Shown one piece after another: positions 1 to 5,543 of a DNA stretch of 5,544 nt; position 1 is the first letter of the stretch, and each line of letters opens with the position of its first letter. Origin of the DNA: Campylobacterales bacterium (lineage in GTDB: Bacteria; Campylobacterota; Campylobacteria; Campylobacterales; JALSKU01); the NCBI GenBank assembly GCA_027038235.1, contig JALVXV010000313.1:1-5544 (forward strand), in the 5' to 3' direction. A program made the translations under genes and the position numbers. The notes beneath the pieces are model-generated. The model searched no databases. It had not been told where the DNA came from and was given only the letters and a program-made list of their open reading frames with translations.

Positions 1-2
1 CT

Positions 3-485
3 CCAAGCAAATCTTTTAATATTGCAGGACTTATGACCTCTTATGTGATCATCGAAGATAAAAAGCTTGAAGATAGATATAAAAAATATATCAAAAAGTT
101 TGAATTGATGGATAATAATATCTTTGGTACATTAGCTTTGAAAACTGCATATAATGAGTGTGAAGAGTGGATGGATGAGATGGTAAAGTATCTACAAAAC
201 AGTAGAGACTTTGCACTAAAATTTATAAAAGATGAACTACCTTTAGTTGATGCTATAAAGCCTGAAGCTACCTATCTTTTGTGGCTAGATTTTAGAAAAT
301 TGGGATTATCTCCAAGTAAGCTTGAAAAGTTTTTGATAACAAAAGCTAAAATAGGACTAAATAATGGTATTATTTATGGAAAAGAGGGAGCAGGTTTTGC
401 AAGAGTAAACTTCGGCACACAAAAAGAGGTCTTAAAAACTGCTTTGGAAAACTTAAAGAAAGCTATAAATGAATTTATAGTATAA
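3..485 (+). CDS. PLP-dependent aminotransferase / C-S lyase, MalY/PatB type (3' part only)
   Basis: This is the C-terminal part of a fold-type I pyridoxal-phosphate enzyme; the gene starts left of the window. The frame is already open at base 3, so the ATG at 33 is internal rather than the start. The first visible codons read PSKSFNIAGL, the family motif around the lysine that forms the Schiff base with PLP; that Lys codon is at 9-11. Further on, TYLLWLDFR and, near the C-terminus, FARVNFG are seen. The Arg in the latter (codon 402-404) corresponds to the residue that binds the substrate carboxylate. About 160 residues are visible, out of roughly 380-400 usual for the family. Members cleave C-S bonds (cystathionine beta-lyase) or transaminate, and the substrate cannot be told from this fragment. 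It lies 53 nt upstream of ribH on the same strand. The class assignment is firm; the exact activity is open. Confidence 0.88.
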   Translation, partial: PSKSFNIAGLMTSYVIIEDKKLEDRYKKYIKKFELMDNNIFGTLALKTAYNECEEWMDEMVKYLQNSRDFALKFIKDELPLVDAIKPEATYLLWLDFRKLGLSPSKLEKFLITKAKIGLNNGIIYGKEGAGFARVNFGTQKEVLKTALENLKKAINEFIV

Positions 486-486
486 T
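481..486 (+). promoter_or_regulatory. Candidate -10 box for ribH operon
   Basis: A perfect TATAAT overlaps the stop codon of the upstream aminotransferase gene and lies 52 nt before the ribH ATG. No convincing -35 hexamer is seen at normal spacing, which is common for sigma-70 promoters in Campylobacterota. If used, transcription would start near 492 and the leader would consist largely of the 7-bp repeats. In such AT-rich DNA a chance match is quite possible. Confidence 0.35.
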
Positions 487-489
487 ATA

Positions 490-524
490 AAAGCTAAAAG
501 CATAGAGCTTAGAGCTAAGAGCTT
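490..524 (+). repeat. Five degenerate 7-bp tandem repeats before ribH
   Basis: The intergenic stretch reads as five consecutive heptamers: AAAGCTA, AAAGCAT, AGAGCTT, AGAGCTA and AGAGCTT. Four of the five units contain the self-complementary AGCT. The outer AAAGCT (490-495) can pair with AGCTTT (520-525), so the RNA could fold into a hairpin ending just before the ribH Shine-Dalgarno. The function is unknown; the array may be a small slippage product or a leader structure. Confidence 0.6.
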
Positions 525-527
525 TAT

Positions 528-534
528 AAGGAAG
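528..534 (+). promoter_or_regulatory. Ribosome binding site of ribH
   Basis: The purine-rich AAGGAAG ends 4 nt before the ATG at 539 and supports that start. It lies immediately 3' of the potential hairpin formed by the 7-bp repeats. Confidence 0.7.
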
Positions 535-538
535 ATTT

Positions 539-1003
539 ATGAATATAATAGAGGGAAAACTAAAACTTAGTAAAGATAGTAAGGTTGCTATCATTAATAG
601 TAGATTTAATCATATCATTACCGATAGGCTTACCGAAGGGGCGAGGGATGCTTTTTTAAGACATGGAGGAGATGAGGATAATTTAGACCTTATACTTGTG
701 CCGGGAGCTTTTGAGGTGCCTTTTGTGCTTGATAGACTTTTGGGTTTAGGTAAATATGATGGAGTTTGTTGTCTAGGTGCAGTCATTAGAGGAAGTACAC
801 CGCACTTTGACTATGTAGCTGCTGAGGCTACAAAAGGTGTGGCAAATACTACTTTGAAGTATGGATATCCTGTAACATTTGGTATATTAACAACTGATAC
901 AATAGAACAAGCGATTGAGAGAGCTGGAAGTAAATCTGGCAATAAAGGCTTTGAGGCTATGACTGGACTTATAGAGCTAATAGACTTATACAAAAATATA
1001 TAA
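539..1003 (+). CDS. ribH: 6,7-dimethyl-8-ribityllumazine synthase (riboflavin synthase beta chain)
   Basis: This cytosolic enzyme condenses 5-amino-6-ribitylamino-uracil with 3,4-dihydroxy-2-butanone 4-phosphate to give the lumazine precursor of riboflavin. At 154 residues it is full length for the family. The hallmark motifs are in order: SRFN (residues 21-24, with the substrate-stacking Phe23), VPGAFEVP (54-61), GAVIRGSTPHFDYVA (80-94, with the presumed catalytic His89), FGILTTDTIEQA (114-125), then Arg128 and Lys136, which match phosphate-binding and active-site positions of characterised homologues. Members assemble as pentamers or 60-mer capsids. The ATG at 539 has a good Shine-Dalgarno sequence. 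Only 12 nt separate its stop from nusB, a linkage usual in Campylobacterota and common in other bacteria. Nothing looks damaged, and identity is near certain. Confidence 0.97.
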   Translation: MNIIEGKLKLSKDSKVAIINSRFNHIITDRLTEGARDAFLRHGGDEDNLDLILVPGAFEVPFVLDRLLGLGKYDGVCCLGAVIRGSTPHFDYVAAEATKGVANTTLKYGYPVTFGILTTDTIEQAIERAGSKSGNKGFEAMTGLIELIDLYKNI

Positions 1004-1015
1004 TCAAGGCTAAAA

Positions 1016-1423
1016 ATGGCAACAAGACATCAAGTAAGAGAGGCGGTAGTCTCTATCCTTTATGCTCATGATATAGGAAATTCTAAGATAGAGAAATTTG
1101 AGGATGATATTCTTGAAGATAAAAAGATAAGAAATAAGCAAAAAGAGTTTGCACAAGAGCTTATAAATGGGGTTTTAAACTCTCTTGATGAGTTAGATAG
1201 ACAGATAGATAAGCATTTAAAAGAGTGGAATATTAAGGAGATAGGGCATATTGAAAGAGCTATACTCAGACTTGGGGCTTATGAACTTTTAAAAACTGAT
1301 ATAGATGAAGCTGTTGCTATCAATGAGGGTATTGAACTTGCTAAGACACTTTGTAATGATAATGCTCCCAAATTTATAAATGGAGTGTTAGGCTCAATAC
1401 AAAAAGATAAAAGGAAAAGATAA
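1016..1423 (+). CDS. nusB: Transcription antitermination factor NusB
   Basis: NusB is a small all-helical RNA-binding protein. With NusE (S10) it binds boxA RNA and supports antitermination on rRNA operons. The 135-residue length is typical. Recognisable family segments are the N-terminal ATRHQVREAVVSILYA (residues 2-17, basic RNA-binding region), IERAILRLGAYEL (79-91), VAINEGIELAK (100-110) and FINGVLGSI (120-128). The tail DKRKR is strongly basic. AAGG at 1006-1009 lies 6 nt before the ATG at 1016, supporting this start. The gene is 12 nt after ribH and its stop is separated from the pyrF ATG by a single base, so translation of nusB and pyrF is probably coupled. No anomalies are visible. 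Confidence 0.96.
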   Translation: MATRHQVREAVVSILYAHDIGNSKIEKFEDDILEDKKIRNKQKEFAQELINGVLNSLDELDRQIDKHLKEWNIKEIGHIERAILRLGAYELLKTDIDEAVAINEGIELAKTLCNDNAPKFINGVLGSIQKDKRKR

Positions 1424-1424
1424 G

Positions 1425-2108
1425 ATGAAGTTGTGTGTAGCACTAGATCTGCCTACAAATGAAGAAAATTTATCTCTAGTTAAATCTTTAAGAGATTTTG
1501 ATATATGGTTGAAAGTGGGACTAAGGTCATATATAAGAGATGGTAAAAATCTTATCAAAGAGTTAAAGCAGATCAATCCAAAGTGTAAGATATTTTTAGA
1601 TCTTAAGCTTTATGATATACCAAATACTATGGCTGATGCTGCAAGTGAAATATCACTTCTTGGTATCGATATGTTCAATATCCATATCTCAAGTGGCAAA
1701 GATGCCATGAAAGCAGTTATGCAGAGGATTGCAAATATAAAAGATAGACCCTTGGTGCTTGGAGTATCGGTACTTACAAGCTTTAGTAATAAAGAGTTTA
1801 AAAGTATCTATGGAGCTTCTATTGAAAAAAGAAGTACAGAATTTGCAAAAGTAGCCAATGAGTGTAAGCTTGATGGGGTTGTCTGTTCGGCATTTGAGAG
1901 CAGAGAGATAAAGAGTGTTACAAAAGAGAGGTTTATCACATTAACTCCTGGGATTAGACCTTTTGGTGAGGATAGCAATGATCAAAAAAGAGTAGCAAAT
2001 CTTGAAATGGCAAAGGAGCAGTTGGTAGATTTTATAGTAGTTGGAAGACCTATATATCTATCTAATGACCCTAAGGGTGTAGTAGAAAAGATATTAAAAA
2101 GGATATAA
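1425..2108 (+). CDS. pyrF: Orotidine 5'-phosphate decarboxylase
   Basis: PyrF catalyses the last step of de novo UMP synthesis, decarboxylation of OMP, in the cytosol. It is a TIM-barrel enzyme of 227 residues, the normal bacterial length. The substrate and catalytic residues are visible: Asp8 in VALD, Lys30 in KVGLR, the FLDLKLYDIPNT segment (57-68) giving the charged network Asp59, Lys61 and Asp64, and the phosphate-binding TPGIRPFG (174-181, Arg178) and VVGRPIY (205-211, Arg208). An AAGGA at 1411-1415, inside the end of nusB, lies 9 nt before the ATG. Its stop is 2 nt before the next ATG. The ribH-nusB-pyrF order argues for one transcript that joins riboflavin and pyrimidine synthesis with a transcription factor. 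This is an intact, ordinary gene. Confidence 0.97.
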   Translation: MKLCVALDLPTNEENLSLVKSLRDFDIWLKVGLRSYIRDGKNLIKELKQINPKCKIFLDLKLYDIPNTMADAASEISLLGIDMFNIHISSGKDAMKAVMQRIANIKDRPLVLGVSVLTSFSNKEFKSIYGASIEKRSTEFAKVANECKLDGVVCSAFESREIKSVTKERFITLTPGIRPFGEDSNDQKRVANLEMAKEQLVDFIVVGRPIYLSNDPKGVVEKILKRI

Positions 2109-2110
2109 AA

Positions 2111-3580
2111 ATGGCAAAGAAGATACTTATAACATTGGTTGTTATAATGACTACTATCATAGTAGTTTTGGGTGTAATGATCGCAACATTTGATCTTAAT
2201 AAATATAAACCACAAATAGAGAAAAAAGTCTATGAAGCAACAAAAATGGAACTTAAGATAAATGGCGATATAGGATTTTCTCTCTCGCCATTTGGTATCA
2301 GTATAAAAGACATAGTGATAAAAAATCCAAAAGGATTTAGCAAGAATGATATGCTAAAGCTTAAAAAAGTTGCTATCTCATTGCAATTAAAACCACTTTT
2401 AAGCAAACAGTTAAAGATAAACTATGTAAAACTTCAAGATATAAATCTTTTAGTAGAAAAGTCTAAAAAAGGGATACTCAATCTAACTGCAACAACAAAA
2501 AGTAGCAGTTCAAAAACTACAAAAAATAAAGAGTTCAAAAAAGATAGTGGTAAACTTCCATTAGTAAATGTAGGAAAGCTACTTCTTGAAAATGTTTATA
2601 TAACCTATGATGATAAACAGTCTAAAACAGTGGCAAAGATAAATGCACTCAATCTAGTCATAAATGATATAGCTCTAAATGGAGATAAAGATCTACTAAA
2701 GGCTCTATCTCTTAAAGGTTTATTAAATATCTCAAGCATAAAATATGATAGATATCTGCTTAAAGATATAAAGTCAAACTTTGTCTTTAAAAACAGAGTA
2801 GCCACTATCTCTCCTATGGAGTTGACAACATTTGGTTCAAAGGTCAATGGCAAATTGATATATGATATGAGAAGGAGATTGCCAAAAATTTATCTTGAAG
2901 ATCATATTGCAAAACTAGATTTAAAAAATATCTCAAAAGAGTTTATAAAGAGTAAAAATATCTCTCTTGATGGACATGTAAAGACAGATATAAAGCTCTC
3001 AATGGTTGGACAAACTCCAAAACAGATAAAAAGATCACTAACAGGAACTCTTTATGTACAAGGAGTAAATTTTGGTATAAAAGGTATAGATCTAAATAAG
3101 CTTTTTAAAAGTCTTGAAAATATAAAAAATATGAATAAAAAAGATATTGTAGGGATTTTAGCGACAGCACCTTTGGGAAAATCTTTAAAGGGTGGAGGCA
3201 ATATATTTACTAAATTTAGCGGAGGCACAACCGCAGTCAAAAAGCTACTCATCAATGCACCTATAAGAAATGGTATAGTTACACTAAAAGATGTAGCCAT
3301 GAAAGTAGGAGGAACAAGAGTAGCCCTAAAAGGCAAGATAGATCTATATAAAGAGAGATTTATAAATGTAAGATTGGGAGTGGTTGGGAAAAATGGATGT
3401 TCAAAAATAGTTGAAGATATTAGTGGAGCACTTTCTCATCCAAAATATAGAACAAAAGTCTTAACCTCTAGTGTAGTTACCAATACTGTTACATCACTTT
3501 TGGGCAAATTTGGTAAAAGTTTACCAATACCTGCTAAAAAAAGCAAGTGTAAAGTCTTTTATAGTGGAGCAATAAAGTAG
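2111..3580 (+). CDS. AsmA-family inner-membrane-anchored protein
   Basis: The 489-residue protein has one N-terminal membrane helix (about residues 5-25) after a short basic cytoplasmic end, so the rest should face the periplasm. It is followed by FDLNKYKP and a segment with NGDIGFSLSPFGISIKD (51-67), which matches the conserved AsmA N-terminal signature. A Ser/Thr/Lys-rich linker spans about 126-148. The C-terminal third is rich in alternating beta-strand-like segments, with NGIVTLKDV and ALKGKIDLY, again as in AsmA. Two cysteines (430 and 480) could form a disulphide in the periplasm. The family includes E. coli AsmA (longer, about 617 residues) and relatives linked to outer-membrane assembly and phospholipid transport; the substrate here is unknown. 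AAAAAGGA at 2096-2103 precedes the ATG, which is 2 nt after pyrF, so the gene is probably last in that operon. Confidence 0.85.
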   Translation: MAKKILITLVVIMTTIIVVLGVMIATFDLNKYKPQIEKKVYEATKMELKINGDIGFSLSPFGISIKDIVIKNPKGFSKNDMLKLKKVAISLQLKPLLSKQLKINYVKLQDINLLVEKSKKGILNLTATTKSSSSKTTKNKEFKKDSGKLPLVNVGKLLLENVYITYDDKQSKTVAKINALNLVINDIALNGDKDLLKALSLKGLLNISSIKYDRYLLKDIKSNFVFKNRVATISPMELTTFGSKVNGKLIYDMRRRLPKIYLEDHIAKLDLKNISKEFIKSKNISLDGHVKTDIKLSMVGQTPKQIKRSLTGTLYVQGVNFGIKGIDLNKLFKSLENIKNMNKKDIVGILATAPLGKSLKGGGNIFTKFSGGTTAVKKLLINAPIRNGIVTLKDVAMKVGGTRVALKGKIDLYKERFINVRLGVVGKNGCSKIVEDISGALSHPKYRTKVLTSSVVTNTVTSLLGKFGKSLPIPAKKSKCKVFYSGAIK

Positions 3581-3589
3581 CAAAAAGTA

Positions 3590-3617
3590 AAATAGGCTCT
3601 ATTTTAAGAGCCTATTT
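3590..3617 (+). terminator. Hairpin terminator after the AsmA-family gene
   Basis: A perfect 11-bp inverted repeat (AAATAGGCTCT, loop ATTTTA, AGAGCCTATTT) starts 9 nt after the stop codon of the AsmA-family gene. The plus-strand tail after it is only short and T/A-mixed, while the minus strand has the better T-run. It most likely ends the ribH-nusB-pyrF operon and separates it from the tRNA gene. Confidence 0.75.
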
Positions 3618-3642
3618 AAGTAAAATATTATCTACATTTTTA

Positions 3643-3648
3643 TATAAT
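3643..3648 (+). promoter_or_regulatory. -10 box of the tRNA-Ser promoter
   Basis: A consensus TATAAT lies 15 nt before the first base of the tRNA, which puts the start of transcription a few bases upstream of the mature 5' end. The region where a -35 box would sit (about 3620-3626) is A/T-rich without a clear hexamer. Confidence 0.6.
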
Positions 3649-3663
3649 CACATTCTAATTTTT

Positions 3664-3754
3664 GGACAGGTGGGTGAGCTGGCTGAAACCACATCCCTGC
3701 TAAGGATGCGTACTGGCAACGGTACCGAGGGTTCGAATCCCTCCCTGTCCGCCA
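3664..3754 (+). tRNA. tRNA-Ser (anticodon GCU)
   Basis: A complete class II tRNA can be folded by eye. The acceptor stem GGACAGG (3664-3670) pairs perfectly with CCTGTCC (3744-3750), followed by discriminator G (3751) and an encoded CCA (3752-3754). The D arm uses GGT/ACC (3673-3675 and 3688-3690). The anticodon stem is CATCC/GGATG around the loop CTGCTAA, so the anticodon is GCT (3699-3701), reading AGC and AGU serine codons. The long variable arm typical of tRNA-Ser is closed by GTAC/GTAC (3710-3713 and 3722-3725). The T arm GAGGG/CCCTC encloses TTCGAAT. The gene is immediately upstream of an integrase and its 3' part probably serves as the attachment site. All stems are intact, so the insertion has preserved a functional tRNA. 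Confidence 0.97.
3727..3754 (+). other. Presumed attachment site (attL) within tRNA-Ser 3' end
   Basis: Tyrosine integrases commonly insert elements at the T-arm and acceptor end of a tRNA gene, leaving an identical copy of that segment at the far end. Here an integrase follows the tRNA on the same strand and the base composition changes after it. The exact core cannot be delimited because the second copy is not in the window; the limits given are those of the T arm through CCA. Confidence 0.5.
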
Positions 3755-3853
3755 GAACCCCTTAAAATCCCTAAATATTCGTATTTTAACACCCTCAAGC
3801 AATCGAAAGAAGTAAATTGTCCAACATTTGTCCAACAATCTAAAAAAAGATAC
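3755..3853 (+). other. tRNA-integrase gap without clear promoter or terminator
   Basis: These 99 bases join the tRNA to the integrase. Apart from the two 10-bp repeats at 3817-3837 I see no strong terminator, no convincing promoter and no good Shine-Dalgarno sequence. The reading frame of the integrase stays open through the whole stretch, but without any ATG, GTG or TTG before 3854. Reading from the tRNA promoter into the integrase is therefore possible. Confidence 0.5.
3817..3837 (+). repeat. Two direct copies of TTGTCCAACA
   Basis: TTGTCCAACA occurs at 3817-3826 and again, identically, at 3828-3837. The copies start 11 bp apart, about one helical turn, so both would face the same side of the DNA. 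Their position between the tRNA attachment site and the start of the integrase is where arm-type recombinase sites or directionality-factor sites are expected, and binding there could also repress the integrase. The repeat is directly visible; the role is inferred. Confidence 0.6.
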
Positions 3854-5254
3854 TTGTATAAGCGTAAAAATGGCATTTATTACTTTTCAAAACGAATCAA
3901 TGGTAAACCGATAAAAATATCTCTTAAATCTTCTAATTTAAAATATTGTATAATGCTTAGAGATAAGATATTGGAAAGATTAAAAATGCAGAATGATATA
4001 GAAAAAATATTAGATAAAATTATGAATAAAAAATCTATTACACAAAAAGAGGCAGAAGCTATTTATACAAATAAACAACTAAATGAGCTTGATTATCAGC
4101 TCAAACAAGAGCCTATATTATCTAAAGAAGAGCAAGAAGAATATGATAAAATAGCTTTTAAAGAGGATATGGAACTTTTTGATAGAATTAAAGAATTAGA
4201 AGCTAAAAAAGAAAATAAAATTCTTGAAATAGTTCAAAAATTAGAAAAAAATTTATCCTCTTCAACTACTTCTCAAAAACAAACCAAACAAGAGACAAAA
4301 TTAAACAATAAGATAGATAATTATTTTAATAAATATTTGGAATATAAAAAAGATTTTTATAAAATTTCAGATAGTTCAATAAAATCTTACAAAGCAAGTT
4401 ATAAATATTTTAAATATTTTATAACTAATAATACAAATTTAAATTTTAGTTTTTTTAAAAAACTACAAAAACAACTCCAGCAATTACCCAAAAACTTTTT
4501 CAAATATAAAAAGTATTATACAAAAGATTTTAAAGAAGTTGTAAAATTAAAAGATATTGAAAATTATGATACTCTCGATAATAAAACTATAAATAACCAC
4601 ATAGTAAATATAAAGAACTTTTTTGACTATCTTGTTTATGAAGAAATTATTGAAATTAATCCATTATCCAACATTAAGCCACTAATTGAAAATAAAGAGA
4701 TAAAAAAAGAGGAATATAGCGAAGAAGAATTACAGGAAATTTTCAATAGTGATATTGAAAAAGAATATCTCAATATGTGTAAAGTTGCCCTTTATACCGG
4801 TTTTAGAATAGAAGAAGTCTTATCTATAAAAAAAGAAAATATAAAAGATAATTTGATATATTTAGATTTAGAGGATACTATCAGCAAGAAACATAAAAGG
4901 ATAATGCCTATACACAACAATATTCAAAAAATAATTCAAAATCAAAAAAAATATAATAAAGGCGACTTTCTCTTTTTTGATGGAAATTCACCAGCAGAAG
5001 TAAAAAATGTAGGTAAACGATTGAATAGAAGACTTAAAAAAATTATCAATAATCCTTATAAAAGTTTTCATTCGTTTCGTAAAAATTTTTCTCAAGAGCT
5101 TGAAATAAATACTAAAGCAGAGGATAAAATTAAAAAATACCTTATGGGCCATACTCTAAATAAAGATATTACCCATACTGTTTACAATAGAAGTAAAATA
5201 AATATTGATAAGCTTTTTGATTGTATTTCACAAATTACATTTAAATATAAATAA
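3854..5254 (+). CDS. Tyrosine recombinase / integrase of an integrative element
   Basis: This is a site-specific recombinase of 466 residues. The N-terminus YKRKNGIYYFSKRING (2-17) resembles the small beta-rich arm-binding domain of such integrases. A long Lys/Glu/Gln-rich, probably coiled-coil stretch follows (about 40-150). A SAM-like core-binding domain spans about 152-275, and the catalytic domain runs from about 288. All active-site residues are seen: Arg318 in YTGFRIEEV, a beta-hairpin Lys (345, 346 or 348), His406 and Arg409 in HSFRKNF, His433 in MGH, and nucleophile Tyr444 in VYNRS. The enzyme thus looks active. The gene follows tRNA-Ser on the same strand, consistent with insertion there. 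It is clearly more A/T-rich than its neighbours (7 G/C in 4321-4380). The TTG at 3854 is the first standard start, but it lacks a good Shine-Dalgarno sequence, and the family-like residues continue upstream (SKKRYL), so the true start is uncertain. Confidence 0.93.
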   Translation: MYKRKNGIYYFSKRINGKPIKISLKSSNLKYCIMLRDKILERLKMQNDIEKILDKIMNKKSITQKEAEAIYTNKQLNELDYQLKQEPILSKEEQEEYDKIAFKEDMELFDRIKELEAKKENKILEIVQKLEKNLSSSTTSQKQTKQETKLNNKIDNYFNKYLEYKKDFYKISDSSIKSYKASYKYFKYFITNNTNLNFSFFKKLQKQLQQLPKNFFKYKKYYTKDFKEVVKLKDIENYDTLDNKTINNHIVNIKNFFDYLVYEEIIEINPLSNIKPLIENKEIKKEEYSEEELQEIFNSDIEKEYLNMCKVALYTGFRIEEVLSIKKENIKDNLIYLDLEDTISKKHKRIMPIHNNIQKIIQNQKKYNKGDFLFFDGNSPAEVKNVGKRLNRRLKKIINNPYKSFHSFRKNFSQELEINTKAEDKIKKYLMGHTLNKDITHTVYNRSKINIDKLFDCISQITFKYK

Positions 5255-5261
5255 ATATAAT

Positions 5262-5286
5262 AAGATTGGGCTAAATGCCCAATCTT
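5262..5286. terminator. Bidirectional hairpin terminator between convergent genes
   Basis: A perfect 10-bp stem (AAGATTGGGC and GCCCAATCTT) with a 5-nt loop TAAAT lies 7 nt after the integrase stop. On the minus strand it is followed by a T-rich tail (complement of about 5240-5261), so it is the stronger terminator for the gene arriving from the right. That gene's TAG stop (5273-5271) falls within the hairpin. On the plus strand the tail is pyrimidine-rich but lacks a T-run. Confidence 0.75.
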
Positions 5287-5543
5287 CTGCTTCCCTCTGT
5301 CTTCAATGTTTCACAGCCATATTTAGCCTTAATGTCTTCCATAGGCTTAGGTTTTAGGTTTCTACCTTTCATTTCCCCATAATACCATTTTTTCTTTTTG
5401 GGAGCCCATTTAAAGCCCAAATCTTTTAATATATTTTTGATAGGCTTTGTGTTGCCGTCCAACCATATCCAAGTTCCAATTATATCAATGATGATATTTT
5501 CATAATGAAGAATTTGGGATATTATTTTTTCAAGTTCTAAATC
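5271..5543 (-). CDS. C-terminal part of mobile-element protein with WxW / LGFKW / WYY motif
   Basis: The gene enters from beyond the right edge; 90 codons and a TAG stop are visible. The frame is open to the edge, so a TTG at 5462-5460 is internal, not the start. The visible end reads first as a helical, acidic stretch (residues 1-16 of the fragment), then IIDIIGTWIWLDGNT (18-32), ILKDLGFKWAPKKKKWYY (38-55) and a basic, probably disordered tail. From memory, this Trp-rich motif (Trp25, Trp27, Trp46, Trp53) occurs at the C-terminus of small hypothetical proteins on phages and integrative elements, some annotated as having a DnaJ-like N-terminal region. That link is recollection, not a search result. 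No function can be assigned. It converges on the integrase, with a shared hairpin between them. Confidence 0.7.
   Translation of the reverse strand, partial: DLELEKIISQILHYENIIIDIIGTWIWLDGNTKPIKNILKDLGFKWAPKKKKWYYGEMKGRNLKPKPMEDIKAKYGCETLKTEGSRRLGI

Noticed and set aside
33..485. ATG at 33 as the start of a short protein
   Set aside because: The frame is open to the left edge and the codons before it encode the PLP-lysine motif, so this ATG is internal to a larger gene.
490..538. FMN riboswitch upstream of ribH
   Set aside because: The gap is far too short for an FMN aptamer and shows none of its conserved sequence.
2605..2853. Minus-strand reading frames inside the AsmA-family gene (also 3052-3336)
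   Set aside because: They are shadows of a clearly coding plus-strand gene with family motifs, and no ribosome binding sites or recognisable motifs were seen.
3773..3786. AAATA-TTCG-TATTT hairpin after the tRNA, as a possible terminator
   Set aside because: The stem is only five A/T pairs and no T-run follows; it is too weak to call despite the UUCG-type loop.
3632..3838. Open reading frame on the minus strand across the tRNA, containing GRDSNPR
   Set aside because: It is the antisense of tRNA-Ser, a well-known source of falsely annotated small proteins; it has no independent coding evidence.
5482..5497. Small palindrome ATATCA-ATGA-TGATAT
   Set aside because: It lies within the coding sequence of the minus-strand gene, is A/T-rich and short, and is expected by chance.
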